DNA from: Polaribacter marinus
GTDB lineage: Bacteria; Bacteroidota; Bacteroidia; Flavobacteriales; Flavobacteriaceae
Assembly: GCF_022662535.1 (NCBI RefSeq)
Contig: NZ_JAKQYM010000008.1
Span: forward strand, 62,001 to 126,000
DNA: 64,000 bases
Direction of reading: 5' to 3'
The position numbers and the translations under genes were made by a program. This document shows, in pieces, positions 9,436 through 17,880 of this stretch (the first letter of the stretch is position 1; each line of letters begins with the position of its first letter). Under the pieces are notes generated by a model, which saw only the letters and a list, made by a program, of their open reading frames with translations, ran no database searches and was not told the DNA's origin.

Positions 9436-9515
9436 GCAGTTTTCAGTTGTCAGTTATCCATTATCAGTTAGCAATTATCAGTTAGCAGTTATTGTTTACT
9501 GCTACTGAAAACTGC
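9436..9515. repeat. Inverted-repeat element with internal GTTATCA/GTTAGCA units
   Basis: Perfect 12-bp inverted arms, GCAGTTTTCAGT (9436-9447) and ACTGAAAACTGC (9504-9515), enclose degenerate copies of CAGTTATCA and CAGTTAGCA. It fills the gap between radC and the deacetylase gene. Similar short intergenic elements are common in flavobacterial genomes; it may form a hairpin in RNA. Confidence 0.7.
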
Positions 9516-9518
9516 AAA

Positions 9519-10205
9519 CTATATTAAGCCTTCATCTGCAAAGCTAAAGTACGCTTTTTCGGTAATTATTAAATGATCTAATAGTTTTATGTCTAAAGTT
9601 ATGCCCGCTTGTTTCATTTTTTGAGTAAGTTGTTTGTCGGCATTACTAGGTTGTAATTTTCCTGAGGGGTGATTGTGACAAACAATAAGACTCACAGCAG
9701 CTAACTCTAAAGCTTTTTTAAAGAGCAATCGAATGTCTACAATAGTGGCCGTTAAGCCCCCTTTACTTATTTGATATTTTGTTAAAACCTTATTAGCGTT
9801 ATTTAAGAATACCCCCCAAAACTCTTCGTGTTCTAGGTCTGCTATAATGGGTTGCATTAATTGAAACACCTCTTTACTATTTGTAATTTTAGGTTTTTCT
9901 AAGGCGGTTTCTAACTGTCTTCTTTTCCCTAATTCTAGCGCAGTAATAATGGCAATTGCCTTGGCATTTCCAATTCCTTTAAAAGCGGATAATTTTTGTA
10001 CAGAAAGTTTTGCTAACTGATTTATATTACCGTTTACCGATTGTAATATTCTTTTTGCTAGTGCCAAAGCACTTTCTTGCTTATTGCCAGAACCAATAAG
10101 AATGGCAATTAATTCTGCATCAGATAGCGTTGTTTTACCTTTTGCTAGTAATTTTTCTCGAGGTCTATCATCTACCGCCCAAGATTTTATACTTCGGTTT
10201 TCCAT
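9519..10205 (-). CDS. radC: RadC family JAB1/MPN-domain protein (historic name DNA repair protein RadC)
   Basis: A 228-residue protein: helix-hairpin-helix-like N-terminal part (GIGNAKAIAIITALELGKR) followed by an MPN+/JAMM domain whose zinc motif reads CHNHPSGKLQPSNAD. Length fits the family. The frame is open upstream to 10295, but MENRSIKSWAVDDRPREKL is the usual RadC start, and a perfect -7 box sits 24 bp before ATG 10205. The role in repair is historically claimed and uncertain. Confidence 0.92.
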   Translation of the reverse strand: MENRSIKSWAVDDRPREKLLAKGKTTLSDAELIAILIGSGNKQESALALAKRILQSVNGNINQLAKLSVQKLSAFKGIGNAKAIAIITALELGKRRQLETALEKPKITNSKEVFQLMQPIIADLEHEEFWGVFLNNANKVLTKYQISKGGLTATIVDIRLLFKKALELAAVSLIVCHNHPSGKLQPSNADKQLTQKMKQAGITLDIKLLDHLIITEKAYFSFADEGLI

Positions 10206-10229
10206 ATCTCTGATTTCTATAAACGTACT

Positions 10230-10237
10230 CAAATGTA
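10230..10237 (-). promoter_or_regulatory. -7 promoter element for radC
   Basis: Read on the minus strand this is TACATTTG, an exact TAnnTTTG match, 24 bp upstream of ATG 10205. It supports the shorter radC start. Confidence 0.6.
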
Positions 10238-10292
10238 AAAAAAAATTGCTGTTTTTTAAAAAACAAAGGACTGTTTTGAAGGCAAATTGCCC

Positions 10293-10369
10293 CATGAATT
10301 AACCATGAATTAACCATGACGTTGACATGACGTTACTATGACGTTCCTATGACGTTGCTATGACGCTGC
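10293..10369. repeat. Seven tandem 11-bp units, consensus (C/T)ATGACGTTnC
   Basis: Seven contiguous 11-bp units: two CATGAATTAAC, then CATGACGTTGA, CATGACGTTAC, TATGACGTTCC, TATGACGTTGC and TATGACGCTGC, with a further partial CCATG. The period is exactly 11 bp throughout. It lies in the gap between the divergent radC and trkA genes, upstream of both promoters. The rest of the gap (to 10556) shows no open frame I would call a gene. Confidence 0.9.
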
Positions 10370-10556
10370 CCCATGTTAAAAATGCCCCTTGCATTGATAT
10401 AAAATGCCCGTAGCCATTCTTAGATAAATTTTGACATGATTACTGCCCATTTTTATGAAACTTACCATGCGTGTGTTCTCATTTTAGCAAAAGACCCAAA
10501 ATTGAAGCCGCAGAAAAAAGAAAAATTAAAATATTCATAACTCAAACAGACTTTTG

Positions 10557-10564
10557 TATCTTTG
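10557..10564 (+). promoter_or_regulatory. -7 promoter element for trkA-trkH
   Basis: TATCTTTG matches TAnnTTTG exactly, 26 bp before ATG 10591. It rules out the longer open frame from 10471 as the protein start. Confidence 0.65.
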
Positions 10565-10590
10565 TGGCCTATTCCAATATTTTTTTTAAT

Positions 10591-11937
10591 ATGAAGATTA
10601 TAATAGCTGGTGCTGGAGACGTCGGTTTTCACTTAGCTAAATTGCTTTCTTACGAATCACAAGATACGTATATCATAGATTTTGATGGAGACCGTTTGAA
10701 CTACATTAACAATCATTTAGATGTGATTACCAAAAAAGGAGATGCCACTTCTATCAAATTGTTAAAAGAAATTGGCATTGATTCTGCCGATTTGTTAATA
10801 GCCGTTACCGAAAGTCAAAACACCAATTTTACCATTTCTGTGATTGGAAAATCTTTAGGCGCCAAAAAAACCATTGCAAGAATAGACAATCCGGAATTTT
10901 TAAATAATTGTGAGATTGATTTTAAACAATTTGGAGTAGATTTTATGATTTCTCCGCAAGAATTGGCTGCCAATGAAATAAAAATGCTCTTAAACAGATC
11001 ATCCTTTAATGATACTGTAGAATTTGAAAGCGGTGTTTTTAATGTAATGGGAACTTCTTTAGGCTACAAATCGCCTTTATTGCATTTAACGGTAAAAGAA
11101 GCAAGACAAAAATTTAATACCGTAGATTTTACTACGATTGCCATTAAAAGAGAAAATCTAGCCCAAACCCTTATTCCTAGAGGAGATACCGTATACCAGT
11201 TAAACGATCAGGTTTATTTTTCTGTACCCAATTACAGTATGAAAGACTTGTATCCTATTATAGGAAAAAAGCAATTTAACATCAAAAATGTTATCATATT
11301 AGGGGGCAGTAGTATTGGAGAAAAAACAGCTAGAAACCTTTGTAAAGACAACTTTAACGTTAAGTTGATTGAAAAAAATAGAGATAAAGCAGAAAATTTA
11401 GCCGAAGCGTTAAGTGACACTTTGGTGATTAATGGAGATGGAAGAGATTTAGAGCTATTAGAGCAAGAAAACATTAGAGAAACCGATGCCTTTATAGCCG
11501 TAACAGGAAATTCTGAAACCAATATTATGTCTTGTTTGGTAGCCAAATCAAAAGGAGTTAAAAAGACCATTGCTTTGGTAGAGAATATGGATTATATCGA
11601 AATTTCTCAAACCATTGGCATAGAATCACTTATCAATAAAAAACTAATTGCCGCGAGTAATATTCTGAGGCATATACGCAAAGGAGAAGTTTTGGCTTTG
11701 GCCAACTTGCATAATATAGATGCCGAAGTATTTGAATTTGAAGTACAAGCAGGCACTAAAGTAACCAAAAAGCCGGTAAAAGATTTACGTTTTCCTAGAG
11801 AAGCCGTATTTGGAGGAATAATTAGAAATGGAAAGCCCATGACGTCTTTTGGGAGTATGCAAATACAAACCGGCGATAAAGTGATTGTTTTCTGTTTGCC
11901 CGAAGCCATTAGTGCGGTAGAAAGTTTTTTTAAATAA
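10591..11937 (+). CDS. trkA: Trk system potassium transporter regulatory subunit TrkA
   Basis: A 448-residue cytoplasmic NAD-binding gating subunit. Two RCK_N Rossmann domains are present: the first opens with IIIAGAGDVGFHLA (GxGxxG), the second, near residue 230, with VIILGGSSIGEKTA. Each is followed by an RCK_C-type segment (GTSLGYKSPLLHL; ELEVQ-like AGTKVTKKPVKDL). It binds TrkH at the inner membrane and controls K+ uptake. ATG 10591 was chosen over the open frame back to 10471 because the Rossmann fold starts at residue 2 and a perfect -7 box lies between. trkH follows after 3 bp, so they form an operon. Confidence 0.93.
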   Translation: MKIIIAGAGDVGFHLAKLLSYESQDTYIIDFDGDRLNYINNHLDVITKKGDATSIKLLKEIGIDSADLLIAVTESQNTNFTISVIGKSLGAKKTIARIDNPEFLNNCEIDFKQFGVDFMISPQELAANEIKMLLNRSSFNDTVEFESGVFNVMGTSLGYKSPLLHLTVKEARQKFNTVDFTTIAIKRENLAQTLIPRGDTVYQLNDQVYFSVPNYSMKDLYPIIGKKQFNIKNVIILGGSSIGEKTARNLCKDNFNVKLIEKNRDKAENLAEALSDTLVINGDGRDLELLEQENIRETDAFIAVTGNSETNIMSCLVAKSKGVKKTIALVENMDYIEISQTIGIESLINKKLIAASNILRHIRKGEVLALANLHNIDAEVFEFEVQAGTKVTKKPVKDLRFPREAVFGGIIRNGKPMTSFGSMQIQTGDKVIVFCLPEAISAVESFFK

Positions 11938-11940
11938 GCT

Positions 11941-13440
11941 ATGATTACTTTAAACACCAAAATTATTTATCGTTTTTTAGGGATTACAGCCATTTTAAAT
12001 GGTATTTTTATGTTTATAGCCCTTCCCTTTAGCTTTTATTATGAAGAACCCGAAAAATGGGGGATTTTAAACGCAGGTATAATTACTGTTTTTATAGGAT
12101 TGCTTCTTTATCTATTTAACAAACCCACAAGTACCAATATTCAAAAAAAAGAAGGTTATTTAATAGTAACGCTTGGTTGGCTTACCCTTTCTATAACAGG
12201 TATGTTGCCTTATTTACTCTCTGGCGCCATCCCCAGTGTAACCGATGCCTTTTTTGAAACCATCTCTGGATATTCTACCACAGGTTCATCAATTTTAACC
12301 GATATAGAGGCCATGCCCAAAGGAATTCTTTTTTGGCGAAGTGCCACACATTGGATTGGTGGTATGGGAATTATAGTACTAACCATTGCCATTTTACCCC
12401 TTTTAGGAATTGGCGGTATGCAGCTATTTATGGCAGAAGCCCCAGGACCTTCTGCAGACAAACTACATCCAAGAATTACAGATACAGCCAAACGTTTGTA
12501 TTTGATTTATCTACTTTTAACTTTTGTTCAGTTTTTTTTACTAAAAGTAGCAGGTATGACTTGGTTTGATGCCATAAACCATGCTATGGCAACCCTTAGT
12601 ACTGGAGGTTTTTCTACCAAAAATAGCAGTGTAGCCTTTTACAATCATTTGCCATTGGTACAATATATTATTATCTTTTTTATGTTTGTAGCCGGTACCA
12701 ATTTTGTACTTACCTATTTTGCCTTAAAAGGAAAAATACAAAAGGTATTTAAAAGCGAAGAATTTCGATATTATTTATTTGGTGTTTTAGGTATTTCTGC
12801 TATTGTTATTAGTATTATTTACTTTTTTCAAGACCCCAATTTACAAACTAGCATTGCCCACCCTATGGTTTACGGAAGAGCCGAAAGTGCTATACGACAT
12901 GGCCTTTTTCAGGTAATTTCTGTAGTGACTACTACAGGATTTGTTTCTGCCGATTTTACCATGTGGAGTTATTTTGCCACCGGTATTTTCTTTGCCTTAT
13001 TTTTTACAGGAGGCTCTGCCGGATCTACCAGTGGAGGCATTAAAGTTGTGCGCCATATTGTAATGCTAAAAAATAGTTTTTTAGAATTTAAAAAAGCATT
13101 GCACCCCAATGCCATTATCCCTGTAAGATATGATGGTAAAAAAATAAACCAGACCATTGTATTTAATATCCTTTCTTTCTTTATTATTTACATGCTAATC
13201 TTTATCATTTCCTCTGTAATCTTAACCCTTTTGGGCTTAGACTTTATGTCTGCCATGGGTGCTGCTGCTTCATCATTAGGAAATATAGGTCCTGCTATAG
13301 GCTCTGTGAGCCCTGTAGACAGTTTTGCCCATTTGTCTGTAGGAGCCAAATGGTTTTGTTCTTTTTTAATGTTAATAGGTAGGTTAGAGCTGTTTACCGT
13401 ACTTATTTTATTTACCCCATTTTTTTGGAGAAAAAGCTAA
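11941..13440 (+). CDS. trkH: Potassium uptake protein TrkH
   Basis: A 499-residue K+ channel-like membrane protein with four pore repeats. Selectivity-filter-like loops are visible: SGYSTTGSSIL near residue 110, LSTGGFSTKNS near 220, TTTGFVSADF near 330, and SSLGNIGPAIG near 440. The motif HWIGGMGIIVL is typical of TrkH. It moves K+ inward together with TrkA, encoded 3 bp upstream. Length and topology (10-12 hydrophobic segments) match the family. Confidence 0.93.
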   Translation: MITLNTKIIYRFLGITAILNGIFMFIALPFSFYYEEPEKWGILNAGIITVFIGLLLYLFNKPTSTNIQKKEGYLIVTLGWLTLSITGMLPYLLSGAIPSVTDAFFETISGYSTTGSSILTDIEAMPKGILFWRSATHWIGGMGIIVLTIAILPLLGIGGMQLFMAEAPGPSADKLHPRITDTAKRLYLIYLLLTFVQFFLLKVAGMTWFDAINHAMATLSTGGFSTKNSSVAFYNHLPLVQYIIIFFMFVAGTNFVLTYFALKGKIQKVFKSEEFRYYLFGVLGISAIVISIIYFFQDPNLQTSIAHPMVYGRAESAIRHGLFQVISVVTTTGFVSADFTMWSYFATGIFFALFFTGGSAGSTSGGIKVVRHIVMLKNSFLEFKKALHPNAIIPVRYDGKKINQTIVFNILSFFIIYMLIFIISSVILTLLGLDFMSAMGAAASSLGNIGPAIGSVSPVDSFAHLSVGAKWFCSFLMLIGRLELFTVLILFTPFFWRKS

Positions 13441-13500
13441 TTAATTTTTTAGTTAGTTATTTTTTTATATTTTTAGTGCTTACAAAATCTATTTTTTACT

Positions 13501-14268
13501 ATGAAAAAAGCGCTATTATTACTTGTTTGTTTGTCCTTTTTAAACGTTTTAAAAAGCACTGCACAGGATAAAGATGTGGTATTTGAAAATTTAACTTATG
13601 TAAACCAACAATTTAAAGATTACAATAAGTACCATACCATTTGGGCGGTAGACAATACCACTAAAGAATTGGTTTGTTTTGATAAATTTGGTTCTTATAG
13701 AGCAAAAATGGACGAGATTATTATAGAAGCTAAAGATGGTTCTGCTACCCTTTTAAACTTTAAGTGTAAAACTGGAAAATGTTTAAAAAAGATGGGAGAA
13801 ACCAACGGAAGTAGAACAGGTTATTCTATGAACCTGAGCCAAAAATTAAGTCCAGTTATAGAAAAACTAAATGCAATTATAAAGGAATATTACCCAAATA
13901 ATAATAATAATAATAATAACAGAAAATACTCATCCGAAACAAAGAAGAATGTAAAGGAAATTTTAGCCAGAGTTACCGAAATTTTTCAAACACAAAATGA
14001 TTACAAAAACAAATGGTATGTAGATTGGGACCAACAACATATGTATTCTGTATCCGATCTTTGTAAAACCTATATCCCTTTAGGCAAAGGAGTACGCATA
14101 GAAGCCTCTGGAAAAGGTTATAAATTTTTAGCAGACAGTAAAATTATAAGAGCCAAATGTACCTCTTTTGACTCTTATGACACCTCTACTTATAACCACT
14201 TAAAAACAACACCTGCCCTAGAAGAAGTGATCTATTTATTTGATGAAATCTTAACAATGACCAAGTAA
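13501..14268 (+). CDS. Secreted protein of unknown function with a poly-Asn tract
   Basis: A 255-residue protein with a clear signal peptide (KALLLLVCLSFLNVLKSTAQ, mature part from D). The mature protein has a duplicated look: two segments that each contain a Lys/Cys-bearing beta-strand stretch (NFKCKTGKCLKKM and IIRAKCTSFDSY), joined by a run of eight Asn encoded by an (AAT)n microsatellite at about 13897-13919. The tract length could vary between strains. No catalytic motif or known domain was recognised. It stands alone between trkH and the T9SS gene. Confidence 0.72.
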   Translation: MKKALLLLVCLSFLNVLKSTAQDKDVVFENLTYVNQQFKDYNKYHTIWAVDNTTKELVCFDKFGSYRAKMDEIIIEAKDGSATLLNFKCKTGKCLKKMGETNGSRTGYSMNLSQKLSPVIEKLNAIIKEYYPNNNNNNNNRKYSSETKKNVKEILARVTEIFQTQNDYKNKWYVDWDQQHMYSVSDLCKTYIPLGKGVRIEASGKGYKFLADSKIIRAKCTSFDSYDTSTYNHLKTTPALEEVIYLFDEILTMTK

Positions 14269-14372
14269 GTTGTTCTTTTTAGTTAGCTTAGTATTACCAT
14301 ATTGTAAAATCTTTTTATAAATTTTTTGTTTTTGTTTTTTTTTGTAGATTAGTACTCTAAATAATTTATAAC

Positions 14373-17300
14373 ATGAAACAAAACAACTTATTTAAGATTG
14401 CTCTCGTATTTTTGATGGCAATTAGTACGAACTATGTTTTTGGGCAAGGGACTGAAACTTTTGACAACATTGACACAAGCTCAAGCACGTCATACACTAC
14501 TAGAACTTGGACTGGTGATGATGGTTCAACATGGACTGCAACAAATTCACGAACTGGTACTGCAACATTTGTCGCTTCAGGACAGGGAGTAGGTTTAAAT
14601 GATGATAAGGCTAATACCTATGTAGAATCAGGTACAATTACAGGAGGTATTGGAGAAATTACACTAACTGTAAAACAAATCTTTGCTGGTTCAGGATCTG
14701 GTTCTGTAACAGTATATATTAACAATGTAAGTGTAGGCACAGTACCTTACGATGATACTGAAACAGGTATTACCACTACAATTCCTAATATTAATCAATT
14801 AGGAAGTTTTGTTATAAAAGTAGCCAATAATATTGGTGGTAGCAGTAGTGGAGGAGAAAATAGAGTTGCTATAGACAATATAACTTGGACAGCTTTTTCT
14901 TCTGTAGACCCAACCGTAACATTTAATGCTGAAACAAGCACAGTTAATGAAACCGATGCTACTTTTGACATTGATATTCCAGTTACCGTTTCTAATTACG
15001 ATGGTAACCAAATAGACCTTACAGTTACTGTAACTGGTGGAAGTGCAGAAGGTGCAGACTATGTCTTAAATACAACTGCATTAACATTTACTGAAGATGG
15101 CACACAGAATATTAATCTTGATATAAACCCTGACTTAGATGATTTTGATGATGAAACCATTATTATAACAATTGCAGAAGGAGGAGGAACTCCAGTTACT
15201 GGTTTAACTATTACGCAAGCAACACATACGGTTACTGTTACAGAAGACGAGACACCTCCAAGTATTGGTTTTGATGCTGCTACTAGTTCTGAAAATGAAA
15301 CGGATGCTACTTTTACAAGTGCCAACATTCCGATTACAGTTAGCAATTACTCTGGAACTCCTATAAACATCAATGTTAGTGTTACAGGAGGAACCGCTGC
15401 GGGTGGAGATTATACTTTTACATCACCAACAGCATTGTCTTTTTCTACAAATGAAACTCAAAACATTACCTTAGATATTAACGACGATGCAGATGCAGAT
15501 AACGAAACGGTTATTTTAACGATTACCGAAACTAGTAGTGTAACTGGTTTGGTGATTTCGCAAGCTACGCATACAGTTACTATTGTAGATGATGAAGTAC
15601 CTGCCGTTTATTCTGGTGTTGGTACATTTGTAAAAATTACTGATGTTTCTGATATCGTTGATAGCAGTTATTATGTATTAATTGATGAGACAGATGAGTC
15701 ATTCGCAATGAATAATACTCATAATGGTACTTATCTAGGTAAAACTGATGTAACGCCAGCATCAAATACGCTTACAAATCCTGACGTTTCAATAGTTTGG
15801 GAAATTAAAACAAATGGAGCGGGAAAAACGATATTTAATAGTTCCACAGCTAAATATGTTTCTTATACTGGAAGTGACAATAATGTTCAAATTGTTGATG
15901 ACGTAACTACAGATAATCAAAGATGGACTATTACTTATGAAACAGATGAGTTTCACATAAGTAACTTAGCAGTAACAAATAGAAGATTACAATACAATTC
16001 AGGTGCGCCTAGATTTGCTTGTTATACTGGTTCTCAAAGAGATATATCAATTTATAAATTAATCACTCCAACAACTTGGACAGGAAATATCGATTCAGAT
16101 TGGGCTACACCAGGAAACTGGGATACTAATGAATTACCTACAGCATCAGAAAATGTTGTAATTCCAGAAGTAGCAAACGCACCTATTATTAGTGGAACAA
16201 CGGCTGCTTTAGCAAAAGACTTAACTATTACAGAAACAGATGGCCTTACTATAAATCCTGGGGGTTCTTTAATCGTAAACGGTACTGCTTCAGGAAATGT
16301 AACTTATAAAAGAACCCTTACTTATGATGCAGACAATGCCAAAGCTTGGTATTTGGTTTCTAGTCCTGTAAGTGGAGAAGACATGACAGACATGAGAGCT
16401 AATAACACCTTTGCAAGTGGAACAGGTACGAATATTGGTTTTGCACCTTATGACAACTCACAAGCAAATGTAAATGACAGATGGGCTTATTTTGCCAATA
16501 CTGCTACAGATAATTTGGAAGATGGAAAAGGATATACTGCTAAACTAGGTGCTGCAGGAGATCTTTCTTTTACAGGAACTTTAAATACAGGTGATGTAGC
16601 TATTGGTTTAACACAAGGTGGTGTAAATGGTAACAATTTTAATTTAATAGGAAATCCCTACACTGCTTATATTAATAGCAATACTTTTTTAACAGAAGAA
16701 GGTATTACTACTTCCGATATTACAAGTGCTACTTTATGGCTTTGGGACCAAGCAGCAGGAAGTTACGAAACTAAAGTTGCAGGAGAAAATTTTAAAATTG
16801 CTCCAGGGCAAGGATTCTTTGTAGAAGCTAATTCTGAGAATGATGTAACTTTTACAACAGCAATGCAAAGTAATGAGGATCCAGATACTTTTCAGCGTAG
16901 CGCCAATACAAGACCAGAGGTTCATTTATTGATGGATAACGGAGAAGCTTCTAGATACTTAAAAATGTATTATATAGATGGTACTACAACTGGTTTTGAT
17001 AATGGTTATGACGGAGAATTATTTGGAGGTGTTGCACAACCATTTGCAGTGTACTCTCATTTAATTACAGACAATCAAGGAAAAAGATACCAAGTACAAT
17101 CTTTACCAAATAGTGATTATGAAAACATGATTGTGCCTGTAGGAGTAAATGCAGAAAGCGGACAAACACTTACATTTACAGCAGCAGCCATGAACTTGCC
17201 TACTGATATTAAAGTGTTTTTAGAAGATAGAGACAATAATACGTTTACACGTTTGGATGAAGCAAATAGCGAATATGCAGTTACTTTAACCGAAAGTTTG

Positions 17301-17597
17301 AACGGAATTGGAAGATTTTACATACATACAACGCCAAGTGTATTGTCTGTAAATGAAACCAACTTACAAAACATTAGTGTTTATACAACAAGTGCTACTA
17401 CCTTACAAATGGTAGGTTTGCCACAAGGAAAAACAACTGTTGCTATGTATAATGTTCTTGGAAAACAAGTATTAAAGACCTCTTTTAGTTCTAACGGAGT
17501 ACAAGAACTAGCGTTACCAAAAGTAGCTAGTGGTGTTTATATTGTTCAATTAGAAACAGAAAAAGGAAAATTGAATAAAAAAATCATTTTAGAATAA
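14373..17597 (+). CDS. Large Calx-beta-repeat surface protein with T9SS type A sorting domain
   Basis: A 1074-residue protein. The signal peptide is KIALVFLMAISTNYVFGQ. An N-terminal beta-sandwich (about 20-185) is followed by two Calx-beta-like repeats (about 188-290 and 292-400; each has a TATFDI/TATFTS entry and ends ATHTVTV-x-D/E-DE), a segment with YVLIDETDESFAMNN (about 410-565), a module starting WTGNIDSDWATPGNWDTN (about 568), and a T9SS C-terminal domain (about 1000-1074, ending KKIILE). It should be exported by Sec, then by T9SS, and attached to or released from the cell surface. The last third is shared with the genes at 49552 and 60440. The peptide gene at 17625 follows after 27 bp. 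Confidence 0.88.
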   Translation: MKQNNLFKIALVFLMAISTNYVFGQGTETFDNIDTSSSTSYTTRTWTGDDGSTWTATNSRTGTATFVASGQGVGLNDDKANTYVESGTITGGIGEITLTVKQIFAGSGSGSVTVYINNVSVGTVPYDDTETGITTTIPNINQLGSFVIKVANNIGGSSSGGENRVAIDNITWTAFSSVDPTVTFNAETSTVNETDATFDIDIPVTVSNYDGNQIDLTVTVTGGSAEGADYVLNTTALTFTEDGTQNINLDINPDLDDFDDETIIITIAEGGGTPVTGLTITQATHTVTVTEDETPPSIGFDAATSSENETDATFTSANIPITVSNYSGTPININVSVTGGTAAGGDYTFTSPTALSFSTNETQNITLDINDDADADNETVILTITETSSVTGLVISQATHTVTIVDDEVPAVYSGVGTFVKITDVSDIVDSSYYVLIDETDESFAMNNTHNGTYLGKTDVTPASNTLTNPDVSIVWEIKTNGAGKTIFNSSTAKYVSYTGSDNNVQIVDDVTTDNQRWTITYETDEFHISNLAVTNRRLQYNSGAPRFACYTGSQRDISIYKLITPTTWTGNIDSDWATPGNWDTNELPTASENVVIPEVANAPIISGTTAALAKDLTITETDGLTINPGGSLIVNGTASGNVTYKRTLTYDADNAKAWYLVSSPVSGEDMTDMRANNTFASGTGTNIGFAPYDNSQANVNDRWAYFANTATDNLEDGKGYTAKLGAAGDLSFTGTLNTGDVAIGLTQGGVNGNNFNLIGNPYTAYINSNTFLTEEGITTSDITSATLWLWDQAAGSYETKVAGENFKIAPGQGFFVEANSENDVTFTTAMQSNEDPDTFQRSANTRPEVHLLMDNGEASRYLKMYYIDGTTTGFDNGYDGELFGGVAQPFAVYSHLITDNQGKRYQVQSLPNSDYENMIVPVGVNAESGQTLTFTAAAMNLPTDIKVFLEDRDNNTFTRLDEANSEYAVTLTESLNGIGRFYIHTTPSVLSVNETNLQNISVYTTSATTLQMVGLPQGKTTVAMYNVLGKQVLKTSFSSNGVQELALPKVASGVYIVQLETEKGKLNKKIILE

Positions 17598-17624
17598 TCT
17601 GCTAATTGTAAAAAACGAAACATC

Positions 17625-17795
17625 ATGAAAAAAAATATAGCAAATACAACAGACGAAATTACACGTAAAGAAGCCCTAAAGAAAATAGGGAACTACGGAA
17701 AATACGCAGCATTAACTGCCTTAGGGACTTATATGATATTGAATCCGCAAAAGGCACAAGCTTCTAGTCCTGAAGCACCAGGAACAGGATTTTAA
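17625..17795 (+). CDS. 56-residue peptide, copy 1 of a family ending SPEAPGTGF (putative modified or secreted peptide precursor)
   Basis: Residues 1-25 are polar and basic (TRKEALKKIGNYGKY); residues 28-40 form a hydrophobic core (AALTALGTYMIL); then PQKAQA gives an Ala-x-Ala site, leaving a 10-residue tail SSPEAPGTGF. This looks like a Tat/Sec signal with RK in place of RR, or a leader-core precursor. Copies at 51810-51980 and 60242-60412 differ at few positions and keep the tail. The upstream spacer ACGAAACATC is also conserved. A terminator follows, then a PqqD-like/HPr-kinase-like fusion. That it is translated is supported by three conserved copies with in-frame differences; that it is modified is inference. 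Confidence 0.82.
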   Translation: MKKNIANTTDEITRKEALKKIGNYGKYAALTALGTYMILNPQKAQASSPEAPGTGF

Positions 17796-17813
17796 TTGTT
17801 TAAATTATTTTAT

Positions 17814-17848
17814 AAAAACGCTTCGATTTTCGAAGCGTTTTTTTTTTG
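17814..17848 (+). terminator. Rho-independent terminator after the peptide gene
   Basis: Perfect stem ACGCTTCGA (17818-17826) with TCGAAGCGT (17830-17838), three-base loop, preceded by A's and followed by about nine T's. It separates the T9SS/peptide unit from the kinase gene, so the latter needs its own promoter. Confidence 0.92.
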
Positions 17849-17866
17849 TATGAATGTTAAAATAAC

Positions 17867-17874
17867 TACATTTA
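17867..17874 (+). promoter_or_regulatory. Probable -7 element for the PqqD/HprK and nucleotidyltransferase operon
   Basis: TACATTTA differs from TAnnTTTG only at the last base and lies 6 bp before ATG 17881, directly after the terminator. A near-leaderless message would result. Confidence 0.4.
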
Positions 17875-17880
17875 TTCCTT

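Noticed and set aside
10293..10369. Origin of replication (iteron array)
   Set aside because: No DnaA boxes, dnaA or rep gene nearby, and 11-bp units are shorter than typical iterons.
14373..17597. Phage tail fibre or adhesin of a prophage
   Set aside because: The T9SS tail and Sec signal mark it as a host surface protein; no phage structural genes are nearby.
17625..17795. Lasso peptide precursor
   Set aside because: No lasso cyclase (asparagine-synthetase-like) or transglutaminase-like protease is encoded nearby, and the tail lacks an acidic residue at position 7-9 with a suitable ring-forming start.
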